Below, piece after piece: positions 40,577 to 48,216 of a DNA stretch of 64,000 bases; the stretch's first letter is position 1; each line of letters starts with the position of its first letter. The position numbers and the translations under genes are program-made. The stretch covers positions 12,428-76,427 of the forward strand of contig DASTTY010000078.1 in the NCBI GenBank assembly GCA_035759925.1, written 5' to 3'. The notes below the pieces were generated by a model. The model had not been told where the DNA came from, did no database searches, and saw only the letters and a list, made by a program, of their open reading frames with translations. Origin of the DNA: RHKX01 sp035759925. Its GTDB lineage: Bacteria; Actinomycetota; Thermoleophilia; Solirubrobacterales; 70-9.

Positions 40577-41263
40577 CTAGTGAAGGACCTCGCGCGAGGC
40601 GAGGTGGGTCGAGACCTTCCGCTTGACGCGCTGCAACGCGTTGTCCACCGTCTTCGTGTCGCAGGCGAGGCGCTCGGCGATCTCCTCGTAGGAGCGACCG
40701 TCGAGGTAGCAGGTGAGGACCTCGCTCTCGAGCTCGGACAGCACCGACTTGAGGCACTCGACGAGGCTGCCCAGCTCCTCGGTCGAGATCACCTTCGTGG
40801 CCGGGTCCTCGACGCGCGAGCCCGGGAGGATCTCCTCCAGGGTCGACTCGCCTTCGCCGCCGGCGGTCGGCGAGGTCGCGAAGCTGATCGACTGGTTCAG
40901 CGGCGCATGCTTGTTGCGGCTCGCGGTCTTGACCGCCGTGATCATCTGCCGGGTGATGCAGAGCTCCGCGAAGTTGCGGAAGCTCGACTCGCGGTCGGTC
41001 CGAAAGTCGCGGATCGCCTTGTAGAGGCCGACCAGCCCTTCCTGGATGAGGTCGTCCGACTCCCCGCCGAGCAGGAAGTACGACGATGCCTTGAGGCGGA
41101 CGAAACCTCGATAGCGCCTGACGATCCGGTCATAGGCGACGCTGTCACCCCGCTTCGCCTGGGCGACGAGGTAGGCGTCGTTGAGCTCCCCGGCTGCCTC
41201 TCCGCCGCGCGCCTGCTTGGACGACGCGGAGATCCGCGGGAACTCCTGGGTCATTGCTGCCAC
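40577..41263 (-). CDS. sigH: RNA polymerase sigma factor, SigH/Spo0H type
   Basis: A 228-aa sigma-70 family factor. Region 2 (about 40-110) has YDRIVRRYRGFVRLKASSYF, cut here to RIVRRYRGF, and SDDLIQEGLVGLYKAIRDF, and region 4 (about 170-215) has LTCYLDGRSYEEIAERL. This resembles the Firmicutes sigma-H group, and the gene order cysS-rlmB-sigH is the same as in Bacillus. GTG start with GGAGGAG 5 nt upstream. It has a strong promoter 110 nt upstream and a structured leader. Confidence 0.9.
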   Translation of the reverse strand: MAAMTQEFPRISASSKQARGGEAAGELNDAYLVAQAKRGDSVAYDRIVRRYRGFVRLKASSYFLLGGESDDLIQEGLVGLYKAIRDFRTDRESSFRNFAELCITRQMITAVKTASRNKHAPLNQSISFATSPTAGGEGESTLEEILPGSRVEDPATKVISTEELGSLVECLKSVLSELESEVLTCYLDGRSYEEIAERLACDTKTVDNALQRVKRKVSTHLASREVLH

Positions 41264-41381
41264 GTGCTCTCCTCCAACTGGGGTGCCGTGGCGCCTTACC
41301 TCCCCAGGCGCCTGAATCTTCAGATGACAAGCGGGGCCTTCGAACCGTGAACCTTTAGTTCAGCCTTACTTGCTGCCCGCC

Positions 41382-41409
41382 ACTCTAACCGGCAGCGGAG
41401 TTCTGTCAA
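41382..41409 (-). promoter_or_regulatory. sigma-70 type promoter of sigH
   Basis: TTGACA (41409-41404), 16-nt spacer, TAGAGT (41387-41382). The best complete -35/-10 pair in the window. Transcript start near 41375 leaves a leader of about 110 nt that holds small inverted repeats (TGAAC/GTTCA, CTGAA/TTCAG, two GGCGCC boxes). Confidence 0.75.
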
Positions 41410-41424
41410 CCCGAACTTGGTGAT

Positions 41425-41446
41425 TTCTGCAATTTCGCTTGCAGAA
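41425..41446. terminator. terminator-like hairpin after rlmB
   Basis: TTCTGCAA-tttcgc-TTGCAGAA, a perfect 8-bp stem 52 nt past the rlmB stop and just upstream of the sigH promoter. Confidence 0.6.
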
Positions 41447-41497
41447 GCGCTGATCCGTCCGACTGGGGCGCTAAGACGATGGGGCTCCGCAAACCGC

Positions 41498-42154
41498 TCA
41501 GGAATGGGCCTCGGCGACCGCGAACAGGAGCACCGCGGCGGCGGCCGACACGTTCAGCGAGCCGACCCGACCGACCGTCGGAATCGCCACCAGCTCGTCG
41601 CAGGCGCCGGCGACCCGAGGGCGAAGGCCGGCCTCCTCGCCGCCGAGGACGACCACCACCCTCCCGCTGTAGTCGAGGGTTCGGAAGCTCGTCGGCGCGT
41701 CGCCGTCGGCACCGTAGGCCCATGCGCCGGCCTCCTTCGCGCTCGCCAGCCAGTCGGTCAGGTTGCGGACCCGCGCCACCGGCAGATGCTCGACGGCGCC
41801 GGCCGACGCCTTGCAGGCGGCGGCTGTGACCGCCGCCGCCCGGCGCTCGGGGATGACGACCCCGGCCGCTCCGGCGGCCTCGGCGCTGCGGCAGACGGCG
41901 CCGAGGTTGCGCGGGTCCTGGACCTGATCGAGCGCGACGACGAACGCGTCGTCGGCCGCGAGCAGCGCCGCGGGGTCCGCGTACGGGTAAGGATCGACCT
42001 CGGCGACGATCCCCTGGTGATCGGGTGAGCCCGCCAGCGCAGTCAACTCGTCGGCCGTTGTGTCGTCGCTCGTCCAGACCCGGTGGACCCGGCGGCGGCC
42101 ACGCTCGGCCTCGCGGACCGGGTTGCGGCCGTAGATCCGCTCCCGGGCAGCCAT
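41498..42154 (-). CDS. rlmB: 23S rRNA 2'-O-ribose methyltransferase, TrmH/SpoU family
   Basis: SPOUT methyltransferase of 218 aa. A short substrate-binding N-domain (MAARERIYGRNPVREA) precedes the trefoil-knot domain: motif 1 DPRNLGAVCRSAEAAG, motif 2 VVLGGEEAGL, motif 3 IPTVGRVGSLNVSAAAAVLL, cut here to GRVGSLNVSAA. The ATG at 42154 lies 4 nt after the cysS stop. The family could also include tRNA methyltransferases; the N-terminal domain favours RlmB. Confidence 0.92.
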   Translation of the reverse strand: MAARERIYGRNPVREAERGRRRVHRVWTSDDTTADELTALAGSPDHQGIVAEVDPYPYADPAALLAADDAFVVALDQVQDPRNLGAVCRSAEAAGAAGVVIPERRAAAVTAAACKASAGAVEHLPVARVRNLTDWLASAKEAGAWAYGADGDAPTSFRTLDYSGRVVVVLGGEEAGLRPRVAGACDELVAIPTVGRVGSLNVSAAAAVLLFAVAEAHS

Positions 42155-42158
42155 CGCC

Positions 42159-43538
42159 TTAGGACCCGCGGCGGACCAGCTTTGCGCCGGCCGCCGTGTC
42201 GCGGACCTCCCAGCCCGCCGCGGCGAGGCGATCGCGGATCTCGTCGGCGCGGTCGAAGTCGCGCTCGGCGCGGGCCTGCTCGCGCTCGGCGAGCAGGCGC
42301 TCGGCCTCGGCGTCGCCTCCCCCCTCCGCCCCGCCGGCCGCCAGGGTCTCGAGGCCGAGCAGGCCGAGCATCTCGACGGCGGCCGCGCGAGCACCGGCCA
42401 GCGGCTCACGGCGGGCATCGGCGAGCAGCCCGAACAGCTCGGCCAGCGCGCGCGGGGTGTTGAAGTCGTCGGCGAGGGCGTCGAGGAACGCGTCGCGGCG
42501 CGCCTCGACCGTCGGGGCCGGCTCCCCGGCGGGATCGTCGCCCTCGCGGAAGAACTCGCGGATCCGCTGGTTGCGGGCCGCGGCCTCTTCGAGCGCTCCC
42601 TCGCCGAAGGCGATCGGCTGGCGGTAGTGGCCGGAGACGAGGAAGCCGACGACCGCCTCGGGGCCGTGGGCCGCGATCGCCTCGCCGAGCAGGAAGACGT
42701 TGCCGACCGACTTCGCCATCTTGTCGGCGTCGCCGCCCTCGCGCCGAGACTCGACCATCCCGTTGTGCATCCAGATCTTCGCCAGCGGCCGCTCCCGTGC
42801 CGCCTCGGTCTGGGCGAGCTCGTTCTCGTGGTGTGGGAAGACGAGGTCGGAGCCGCCGCCATGGATCGCGAACTCGAGGCCGAGCAGCTCCTCGGCCATC
42901 GCCGAGCACTCGATGTGCCAGCCCGGCCGACCGTCCCCCCACGGGCTCGGCCAGGCGGTGTCCTCGCCGGACTTGCGGGCCTTCCAGAGCGCGAAGTCGA
43001 GCCGGTCCTCCTTGAGCTCGACGCTGCCGGCCTCCTCTCCCTGGTCCATCGCCTCCGGGTCGCGGTTCGAGAGCTGCCCGTAGGGCGGGAAGCTGCGGAC
43101 CCGGAAGTAGACGTCGCCGCCCGACTCGTAGGCATGGCCGCCGGCGATCAGGTCCTCGATCAGAGCCACGATCGGGCCGATCGTCTCGGTCGCCTTCGGC
43201 TCGTGGTCGGGCCGGCCGATCCCGAGCGCGTCGGTGTCGGCAACGTAGCCGGCGATCATCCGCTCGGCGTGCTCGGCCGACGGAATCCCGGCCTCGCGGG
43301 CGGCGTCGTAGATCTTGTCGTTGACGTCGGTGAGGTTGATGACCAGCGTCGGCGCATAGCCCTCGTGGGCGAGGAAGCGCCGGAGCAGCGAGAAGACGAC
43401 GAACGGACGAGCGTTGCCGATGTGGATCGGGCCGTATGTCGTCGGCCCGCAGGCATAGATCCCGACCTCCCCGCCCGGACCCGACTCGAGCGTCCGCGGC
43501 TCGCCGCTCAGCGTGTCCCTGATCGTGATCTCGCGCAT
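42159..43538 (-). CDS. cysS: cysteinyl-tRNA synthetase
   Basis: Class I synthetase of 459 aa. Zinc-site Cys in YACGPTTYG, HIGH motif as IHIGNARP, WHIECSAM, HGGGSDLVFPHHENE and the KMSKS loop as DKMAKSVGN, with Ala in place of Met/Leu. The C-terminal DALR-like part and short anticodon tail are present. It heads a cysS-rlmB pair upstream of sigH. Confidence 0.97.
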   Translation of the reverse strand: MREITIRDTLSGEPRTLESGPGGEVGIYACGPTTYGPIHIGNARPFVVFSLLRRFLAHEGYAPTLVINLTDVNDKIYDAAREAGIPSAEHAERMIAGYVADTDALGIGRPDHEPKATETIGPIVALIEDLIAGGHAYESGGDVYFRVRSFPPYGQLSNRDPEAMDQGEEAGSVELKEDRLDFALWKARKSGEDTAWPSPWGDGRPGWHIECSAMAEELLGLEFAIHGGGSDLVFPHHENELAQTEAARERPLAKIWMHNGMVESRREGGDADKMAKSVGNVFLLGEAIAAHGPEAVVGFLVSGHYRQPIAFGEGALEEAAARNQRIREFFREGDDPAGEPAPTVEARRDAFLDALADDFNTPRALAELFGLLADARREPLAGARAAAVEMLGLLGLETLAAGGAEGGGDAEAERLLAEREQARAERDFDRADEIRDRLAAAGWEVRDTAAGAKLVRRGS

Positions 43539-43585
43539 CGCGACGACTCTATGCTCCGCGCCATCAATAGGCGGCGCAGCGCATC

Positions 43586-43607
43586 CGGCAGCCCGCCAGG
43601 GCTGCCG
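43586..43607. terminator. terminator-like hairpin between acyl-CoA ligase and cysS
   Basis: CGGCAGCCC-gcca-GGGCTGCCG, a perfect 9-bp stem about 73 nt past the acyl-CoA ligase stop; no T-run. Confidence 0.6.
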
Positions 43608-43679
43608 TGATCTGAGCGCCGCCGCGGCTCCGCCACCGAGCCGGTGGAAGCGGACGCGAAGCGGAGCATTCCGCCGGAG

Positions 43680-45362
43680 TTACTCGAGTTCCCGCTTCAG
43701 CACCTTGCCGGTCGGGTTCCGCGGCAGCTCCTCGAGGAACACGACCTCCCGCGGCACCTTGTAGCGGGCGAGGTTCTCCTTGACGTAGTCCTTGACCGCG
43801 ACCTCGTCGATCTCGGCGCCGGCACTGACGACGACGAACGCCTTCAGCCGCTGGCCGAACTTCTCGTCCTCGACGCCGATCACCGCCGCCTCGTCGATCG
43901 AGCCGTGGTTGGCGAGCAGATCCTCGACCTCGCGCGGGAAGACGTTCTCACCGCCGGAGACGATCATCTCGTCGTCGCGGCCGTCGATGAACAGGCGCCC
44001 GCCCTCGTCGAAGTGGCCGACGTCTCCGGAGGCGAGCATCCCGTCGACGACGTCCTTGCCGCCGCCGCCGGTGTAGCCCTCGAACGACATCTCATTGCCG
44101 ACGAAGATCCGCCCGGAGGCGCCGCGGGGGAGCTCGCTGCCGCCCTCGTCGAGGATCTTCACCTCGGTACCGTGCGGGACGCGGCCGGCCGTCCCGGGGG
44201 CCTTGCGCATGTCGTCGGGCGTCGCGATCGTCGCCCAGCCGACCTCGGTCGAACCGTAGAAGTTGTAGAGGTTGTCGCCGAAGCTGTCCATCCAGCGCGT
44301 CGCCATGTCGCCGGGGAGCGCCGAGCCGCTCGCCGCCGTGATCCGCAGGCTCGGCAGGTCGTAGCGGTCGATCACCGACTGGTCGAGGTCGAGGATCCGC
44401 TGCAGCATCACCGGCACGACGACGAGCGCGTCGGCGTCGTTGTCGGCGACCATCTTCAGGGTCGCCTCGGGGTCGAACCGGCGCCGCAGCACGAAGGTCG
44501 AGCCGAGCGCCAGGCCGAAGGCGAAGTTGAGGAAACCCCAGGAGTGGAACAGCGGAGCGGCGATCACCGACTTGCGCTCGGAGCGCAGCGGGATCTTCGA
44601 GAGCAGGATCGCGAGCGGCGCCAGCGAGTCCGGCGAGTTGCGCTGGGCGCCCTTCGGCGTCCCGGTCGTGCCGGACGTGAGGATCACGAACCGGCTCGGC
44701 TCGTCGGGTGGATCGAGCGGCGCCTCGGAGTTGTGGGCGATCGCATCCTCGGCGACCTGCCGATCCCCCTCGTAGCCCTCGTCGACCCAGGAGATGATCC
44801 GGGTCAGCTCCGGGTCCTCGCCCTCGGCGCCCTCGAGCAGGTTCTCGAACTCGGAGTCGTAGACGATCGCCTGAGGGCGCTCGCGCTCGAGCACGTCGAG
44901 GAGCTGCGGCCGGGCGAAGTCGGTGTTGAGCAGCAGGACCGAGGCGCCGAGCTTCGCGGAGGCGAAGATCGCATCGGCGAAGCCGCGGTGGTTGCGGCAC
45001 ATGATCGCGACCGAGTCGTCGCTGGAGACCCCGGCCCGGATCAGCGCCCGGGCGAGCGCGTTCGAGCGCCGGTCGAGGTCGCCGAAGCTGAGCTCGCCGA
45101 GCTCGTCGATCAGGGCGACGTCGTCGGGCCGACGAGCGGCGCTGGAGACGATCCCCGCCGCCGGCGATGCGCCCCAGCGGCGCAGCGCCTGACCGACCGA
45201 GAGCAGCTCGCCCGGTCCCATCGGCCGGACGATGCCCGCCTCGGTCAGGACCTTGAGGTTGAAGGGCAGGTCGGCGAGGCTGCCGAGCTGGCCGACCTTG
45301 ACCCCGCGCACGGCTCCGCCGATCGCCCCCCTGATGCTGTCGATCGCTCCTGCCACGATCAA
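43680..45362 (-). CDS. AMP-binding acyl-CoA synthetase (FadD-like)
   Basis: Adenylate-forming ligase of about 560 aa. Core motif ILTSGTTGTPKGAQ, then FHSWGF, NFYGSTEVGWA, the hinge GDVGHFDEGGRLFIDGRDD, cut here to GDVGHFDE and GRDDEMIVSGGENVFP, and the catalytic Lys in PTGKVLKREL. The first 65 residues, rich in Gly and Leu, resemble the extension of long-chain FadD12-like ligases. Start: TTG overlapping the ispF stop (TTGA), or GTG two codons later. Confidence 0.92.
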   Translation of the reverse strand: MIVAGAIDSIRGAIGGAVRGVKVGQLGSLADLPFNLKVLTEAGIVRPMGPGELLSVGQALRRWGASPAAGIVSSAARRPDDVALIDELGELSFGDLDRRSNALARALIRAGVSSDDSVAIMCRNHRGFADAIFASAKLGASVLLLNTDFARPQLLDVLERERPQAIVYDSEFENLLEGAEGEDPELTRIISWVDEGYEGDRQVAEDAIAHNSEAPLDPPDEPSRFVILTSGTTGTPKGAQRNSPDSLAPLAILLSKIPLRSERKSVIAAPLFHSWGFLNFAFGLALGSTFVLRRRFDPEATLKMVADNDADALVVVPVMLQRILDLDQSVIDRYDLPSLRITAASGSALPGDMATRWMDSFGDNLYNFYGSTEVGWATIATPDDMRKAPGTAGRVPHGTEVKILDEGGSELPRGASGRIFVGNEMSFEGYTGGGGKDVVDGMLASGDVGHFDEGGRLFIDGRDDEMIVSGGENVFPREVEDLLANHGSIDEAAVIGVEDEKFGQRLKAFVVVSAGAEIDEVAVKDYVKENLARYKVPREVVFLEELPRNPTGKVLKRELE

Positions 45363-45841
45363 CTCAGGTTATTCGCTGGCGCATCCACCGGCTCGTAGGA
45401 GGCGACGGCGATCGCCGCGATCCCCTCCTCCCGGCCGATTGCGCCGAGCCCCTCGTTCGTCGTTGCCTTGACCGACACCGGCGCGCCGACCGCGCTGCCG
45501 AGCCGCTCCTCGATCGCCGCGCGGTGCGGGCCGATCGCCGGGCGCTCGCAGATCACCGTGGCGTCGACGTTGACGACTCGTCCGTCGAGCGATGCCACGA
45601 TCGTCCGCAGCAGCTCGATCGAGTCGGCGTCCTTCCAGCGCTCGTCGCTCGGCGGGAAGTGGGTGCCGATGTCGCCGGCGCCGGCGGCTCCGAGGACCGC
45701 GTCGGTGACCGCGTGGGCGAGCACGTCGGCGTCGGAGTGGCCGCTGAGACCGCGCTCGAACTCGATCTCGACCCCGCCGATGATCAGCGGCCGGCCGGCG
45801 ACGAGCCGGTGGCTGTCGTAGCCGATGCCGACGCGGCTCAT
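45359..45841 (-). CDS. ispF: 2-C-methyl-D-erythritol 2,4-cyclodiphosphate synthase
   Basis: Fifth enzyme of the MEP isoprenoid pathway, 160 aa. GIGYDSHRL with the zinc Asp and His, GHSDADVLAHAVTDALLGA-like block (here AVTDAVLG), GTHFPPSD and the C-terminal ATTNEGLGAIGREEGIAAIA, cut here to ATTNEGLGAIGR. ATG overlaps the PHP gene stop (ATGA). ispD lies about 1 kb upstream in the same direction. Confidence 0.97.
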   Translation of the reverse strand: MSRVGIGYDSHRLVAGRPLIIGGVEIEFERGLSGHSDADVLAHAVTDAVLGAAGAGDIGTHFPPSDERWKDADSIELLRTIVASLDGRVVNVDATVICERPAIGPHRAAIEERLGSAVGAPVSVKATTNEGLGAIGREEGIAAIAVASYEPVDAPANNLS

Positions 45842-46665
45842 CCGAGCGGCTCCGTCGAGCGCTCGCGACCGTTGAAGACGCAGACGCGGTCGATTCCGAG
45901 GCCGGTCATGAATTCGACCGCCTCCCCGTAGGCGTAGCCGACATGCTCGGGAACGTGGGCATCGGACGACAGTGTGAACGGGATGCCCGCCTCGACGCAG
46001 AGCCGTGCGAAGCCGGGCGCCGGATAGATCTCGCCGACCGGCTTGCGGAGGCCGGCGGTCGAGACCTCGACGGCGACCCCGGCGGCGGCGATCGCCTCGA
46101 CGGCGGGCTCCCAGTAGAAGCGTGGATCGCGCTCCGGCCCCGGCCTCCCGGCTCCCCATACCTTGACCAGGTCGGGATGGGCGAGGACGTCGTAGAGCCC
46201 CGACGACGCGGCGTTCCCGAGCTCCTCGAAGTAGCGGGACCAGACCCGATCGGGGTCGTGCCCCTCCGCCTCCCAGACGTCCCAGCGATCCTGGTCGATC
46301 GCGCCCGCGCCGACGAAGTGCACGGAACCGACGACGTAGTCGAACGGCCGGGCGACGAGGACGGCCTCGATCCGCTCCTCGGCGCCGGCGACGTGATCTG
46401 CCTCGATCCCGACCTTGAGGCCGGCCGTGGCGAGGAAGTCGCAGTAGGCGTCGAGGTCGTCGATCGCCTGTTCGACCCAGAACGGGTGCCGCCAGATCTC
46501 CAGCGCCTGCGCGAACCGGTGGATGTGCTCGGCGATGCCGAGCTCGGCGATGCCGGCGGCGTCGGCGGCAGTCCGGTAGCGGGCCGCGTTCGCCTCGGTG
46601 AAGTACCGCTCGGGCGGCGTGTCGTCCTCGTCGGGCCGGAGGTGGACGTGGTAGTCGGTCAGCAT
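45838..46665 (-). CDS. PHP-domain phosphatase, histidinol-phosphatase (HisJ/HisK) like
   Basis: Metal-dependent phosphoesterase of 275 aa. PHP motifs in order: DYHVHLRP, GIAEHIHRF, GIEADHV, VGSVHFVG, LAHPDLVKVWG and SSDAHVPEHVG. This matches the polymerase-and-histidinol-phosphatase type that dephosphorylates histidinol phosphate, but no other his genes are here, so the substrate is unproven. ATG start; TAGCTG 9 nt upstream. Confidence 0.88.
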   Translation of the reverse strand: MLTDYHVHLRPDEDDTPPERYFTEANAARYRTAADAAGIAELGIAEHIHRFAQALEIWRHPFWVEQAIDDLDAYCDFLATAGLKVGIEADHVAGAEERIEAVLVARPFDYVVGSVHFVGAGAIDQDRWDVWEAEGHDPDRVWSRYFEELGNAASSGLYDVLAHPDLVKVWGAGRPGPERDPRFYWEPAVEAIAAAGVAVEVSTAGLRKPVGEIYPAPGFARLCVEAGIPFTLSSDAHVPEHVGYAYGEAVEFMTGLGIDRVCVFNGRERSTEPLG

Positions 46666-46690
46666 TCGCCGCTGCAGCTAGCCTAGTTGG

Positions 46691-46849
46691 ACGCCGACGC
46701 TCATCGACATCGCAATCGCGCTCGGCGCCTTCGCGGCGACCGCCCTGATCGCTGCGGCGCTCGGCGCCGCGAACGCCGGGACCGCGCTCGGCGTCGGCCA
46801 GGTCGTCTTCGTGTTCGTGGTCACCGCGCTGCTCCTGCTCCGCGACTGA
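46691..46849 (+). CDS. small two-helix membrane protein, start codon unresolved
   Basis: A frame with almost only G or C in third positions encodes about 50 residues forming two hydrophobic segments (LIDIAIALGAFAATALIAA, then VVFVFVVTALLLL) and ending LRD. The frame is closed upstream by TAG (46679-46681), and no ATG, GTG or TTG lies between. Candidates are ACG at 46691 or 46697, or ATC at 46703. A TAGCCT -10-like hexamer overlaps the upstream stop. I know no family for it. An overlapping TTG frame at 46687 has poor codon bias and is rejected. Confidence 0.55.
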   Translation, partial: TPTLIDIAIALGAFAATALIAAALGAANAGTALGVGQVVFVFVVTALLLLRD

Positions 46850-46861
46850 GCCGGCCCGCGC

Positions 46862-47593
46862 CTAGATGCGGCCCGCGGCGATCAGCGCTGCCGCCGCGGC
46901 CAGGTCGGCCCCGGTCGTCACCTTGAAGTTCGCCGTCGCGGTCTCCTCGAGCAGGACGCGCCCGCCGGCCTGCTCGATCAGCGTCGCCTCGTCGGTGGCG
47001 GCCGTCAGCCACTGCTGATCGCCGGCGAGCCGCTGAGCTCGGAGCAGCGCTGCGACCCGGAACGCCTGCGGGGTCTGCGCCCCCCAGAGACGGTCGCGGT
47101 CGAGGGTCCGCTCGACGACTCCGGCCCCCGGGTCGTCGCCGCCGCGGGCGGCAGCCGCGGACTTGACGGTGTCGGCGAGCGGCGCGGCGGCGATCGCCGC
47201 GTCCGCTTCGGGGTCCGCTGCCAGCCTCGCGACGACGCGATCGACGACCTCGGGCGTGATCAGCGGTCGCGCCGCATCGTGGATCGCGACGAGGTCACCG
47301 CGAACGTGTCCGAGGGCGAGCTCGACCGATGCCGCCCGCGTCGCGCCGCCGGGCGTGACGACGACCGCGGCCTTGGGAGCGGCGAGGCCGGCGGCGAGCT
47401 CAGCCTCACGCTCGTAGCCGGCCGGGGCGGCGATGACGATGGCGCCGATCGTCCGCGCCTCCTCGAGCGCCTCCAGCGACCACTCGATCAGCGCCCGCCC
47501 GGCGAGGTCTACGAAGGCCTTCGGGCCGCCGGCGCCGAGCCTCTGCCCGGAGCCGGCGGCCGCGACCACGGCCGTTGCGCGGGGTCCGCTCAG
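46862..47593 (-). CDS. ispD: 2-C-methyl-D-erythritol 4-phosphate cytidylyltransferase
   Basis: Third enzyme of the MEP pathway, about 240 aa. CTP-binding AAAGSGQRLG with PKAF, VAIHDAARPLI, LADTVK, QTPQAFR and TDEATLIEQAG are the family motifs. The CTG at 47593 overlaps the carD stop as CTGA and gives a normal-length N-terminus (SGPRATAVVAAAG). The first canonical start, GTG at 47569, would leave only MVAAAG before the CTP loop and has no ribosome site. Confidence 0.93.
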   Translation of the reverse strand: MSGPRATAVVAAAGSGQRLGAGGPKAFVDLAGRALIEWSLEALEEARTIGAIVIAAPAGYEREAELAAGLAAPKAAVVVTPGGATRAASVELALGHVRGDLVAIHDAARPLITPEVVDRVVARLAADPEADAAIAAAPLADTVKSAAAARGGDDPGAGVVERTLDRDRLWGAQTPQAFRVAALLRAQRLAGDQQWLTAATDEATLIEQAGGRVLLEETATANFKVTTGADLAAAAALIAAGRI

Positions 47594-48123
47594 GCGGGAG
47601 CACCCGCTTCGGCGACGGTTTCGCCGAAGCGCTCGGTGAGGAGGCCGTCGAGGTACTCCTCGGCGCCCTCCTCGTCCTTGTCGAGCGCGTACATGAACTC
47701 CGAGGCGAGGATCTTCTTCGCCCGCGTGTACATCTGCTTCTCGCCGGTGGAGAGGCCCTTCTCGATCTCGCGGATCGCCAGGTTTCTGACCACCTCGGCG
47801 AGCTCGAAGACGTCGCCGGTCTTGATCTTCTCGCGGTTGTGCTTGAAGCGCCGGTTCCAGTTCTTCGGCATCTCGGAGACGTCGTCGGTGAGGACGGCCG
47901 TCACCTTCTTCACGTCCTCGGGACCGATCACCCGCCGCAGACCGGCCATGCCGGCGTTCTCGCAGGGGACCTGAACGGTCATGTCGTTGTGGAGGATCTT
48001 GATCGTCAAGTACTCGCGCTCCTCGCCGAGGAGCTCCTTGCTCTCCTTGCGGAGCACGACACCGGCCCCGTGGTGCGGATAGACGACGTTGTCGCCAACC
48101 TCGAAGTCCTCGCACTGCAGCAT
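47590..48123 (-). CDS. carD: CarD family transcriptional regulator
   Basis: Binds the RNA polymerase beta subunit and stabilises open promoter complexes. 177 aa from the ATG: an RNAP-interaction Tudor-like domain (FEVGDNVVYPHHGAGVV to about 70) and a helical DNA-binding domain (KNWNRRFKHNREKIKTGD, LSTGEKQMYTRAKKILASE). CarD suits a genome with poor -35 elements. A perfect AGGAGG lies 54 nt upstream of this ATG, 6 nt from an in-frame ATT (48171), so the protein may be 16 residues longer. Confidence 0.93.
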   Translation of the reverse strand: MLQCEDFEVGDNVVYPHHGAGVVLRKESKELLGEEREYLTIKILHNDMTVQVPCENAGMAGLRRVIGPEDVKKVTAVLTDDVSEMPKNWNRRFKHNREKIKTGDVFELAEVVRNLAIREIEKGLSTGEKQMYTRAKKILASEFMYALDKDEEGAEEYLDGLLTERFGETVAEAGAPA

Positions 48124-48168
48124 CTCGATCTCGAGATCGGTGTCAGTCGGTTCGTCAACTAGCTCAGG

Positions 48169-48183
48169 AATCGTTTCCCTCCT
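48169..48183 (-). promoter_or_regulatory. strong ribosome site in front of an in-frame ATT (possible carD start)
   Basis: AGGAGG (48183-48178), 6-nt spacer, ATT (48171-48169). The ATT frame runs without a stop into carD, adding 16 mostly acidic residues; the ATG at 48123 has no comparable site. Confidence 0.5.
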
Positions 48184-48216
48184 CTTGTTGCGGCGCGGGT
48201 TCGGTGGGCGCCTGGT

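Noticed and set aside
46687..46926. 79-codon frame starting at TTG 46687
   Set aside because: Arg/His-rich product and poor third-position bias; the overlapping frame encoding two hydrophobic helices has the expected GC3 pattern.
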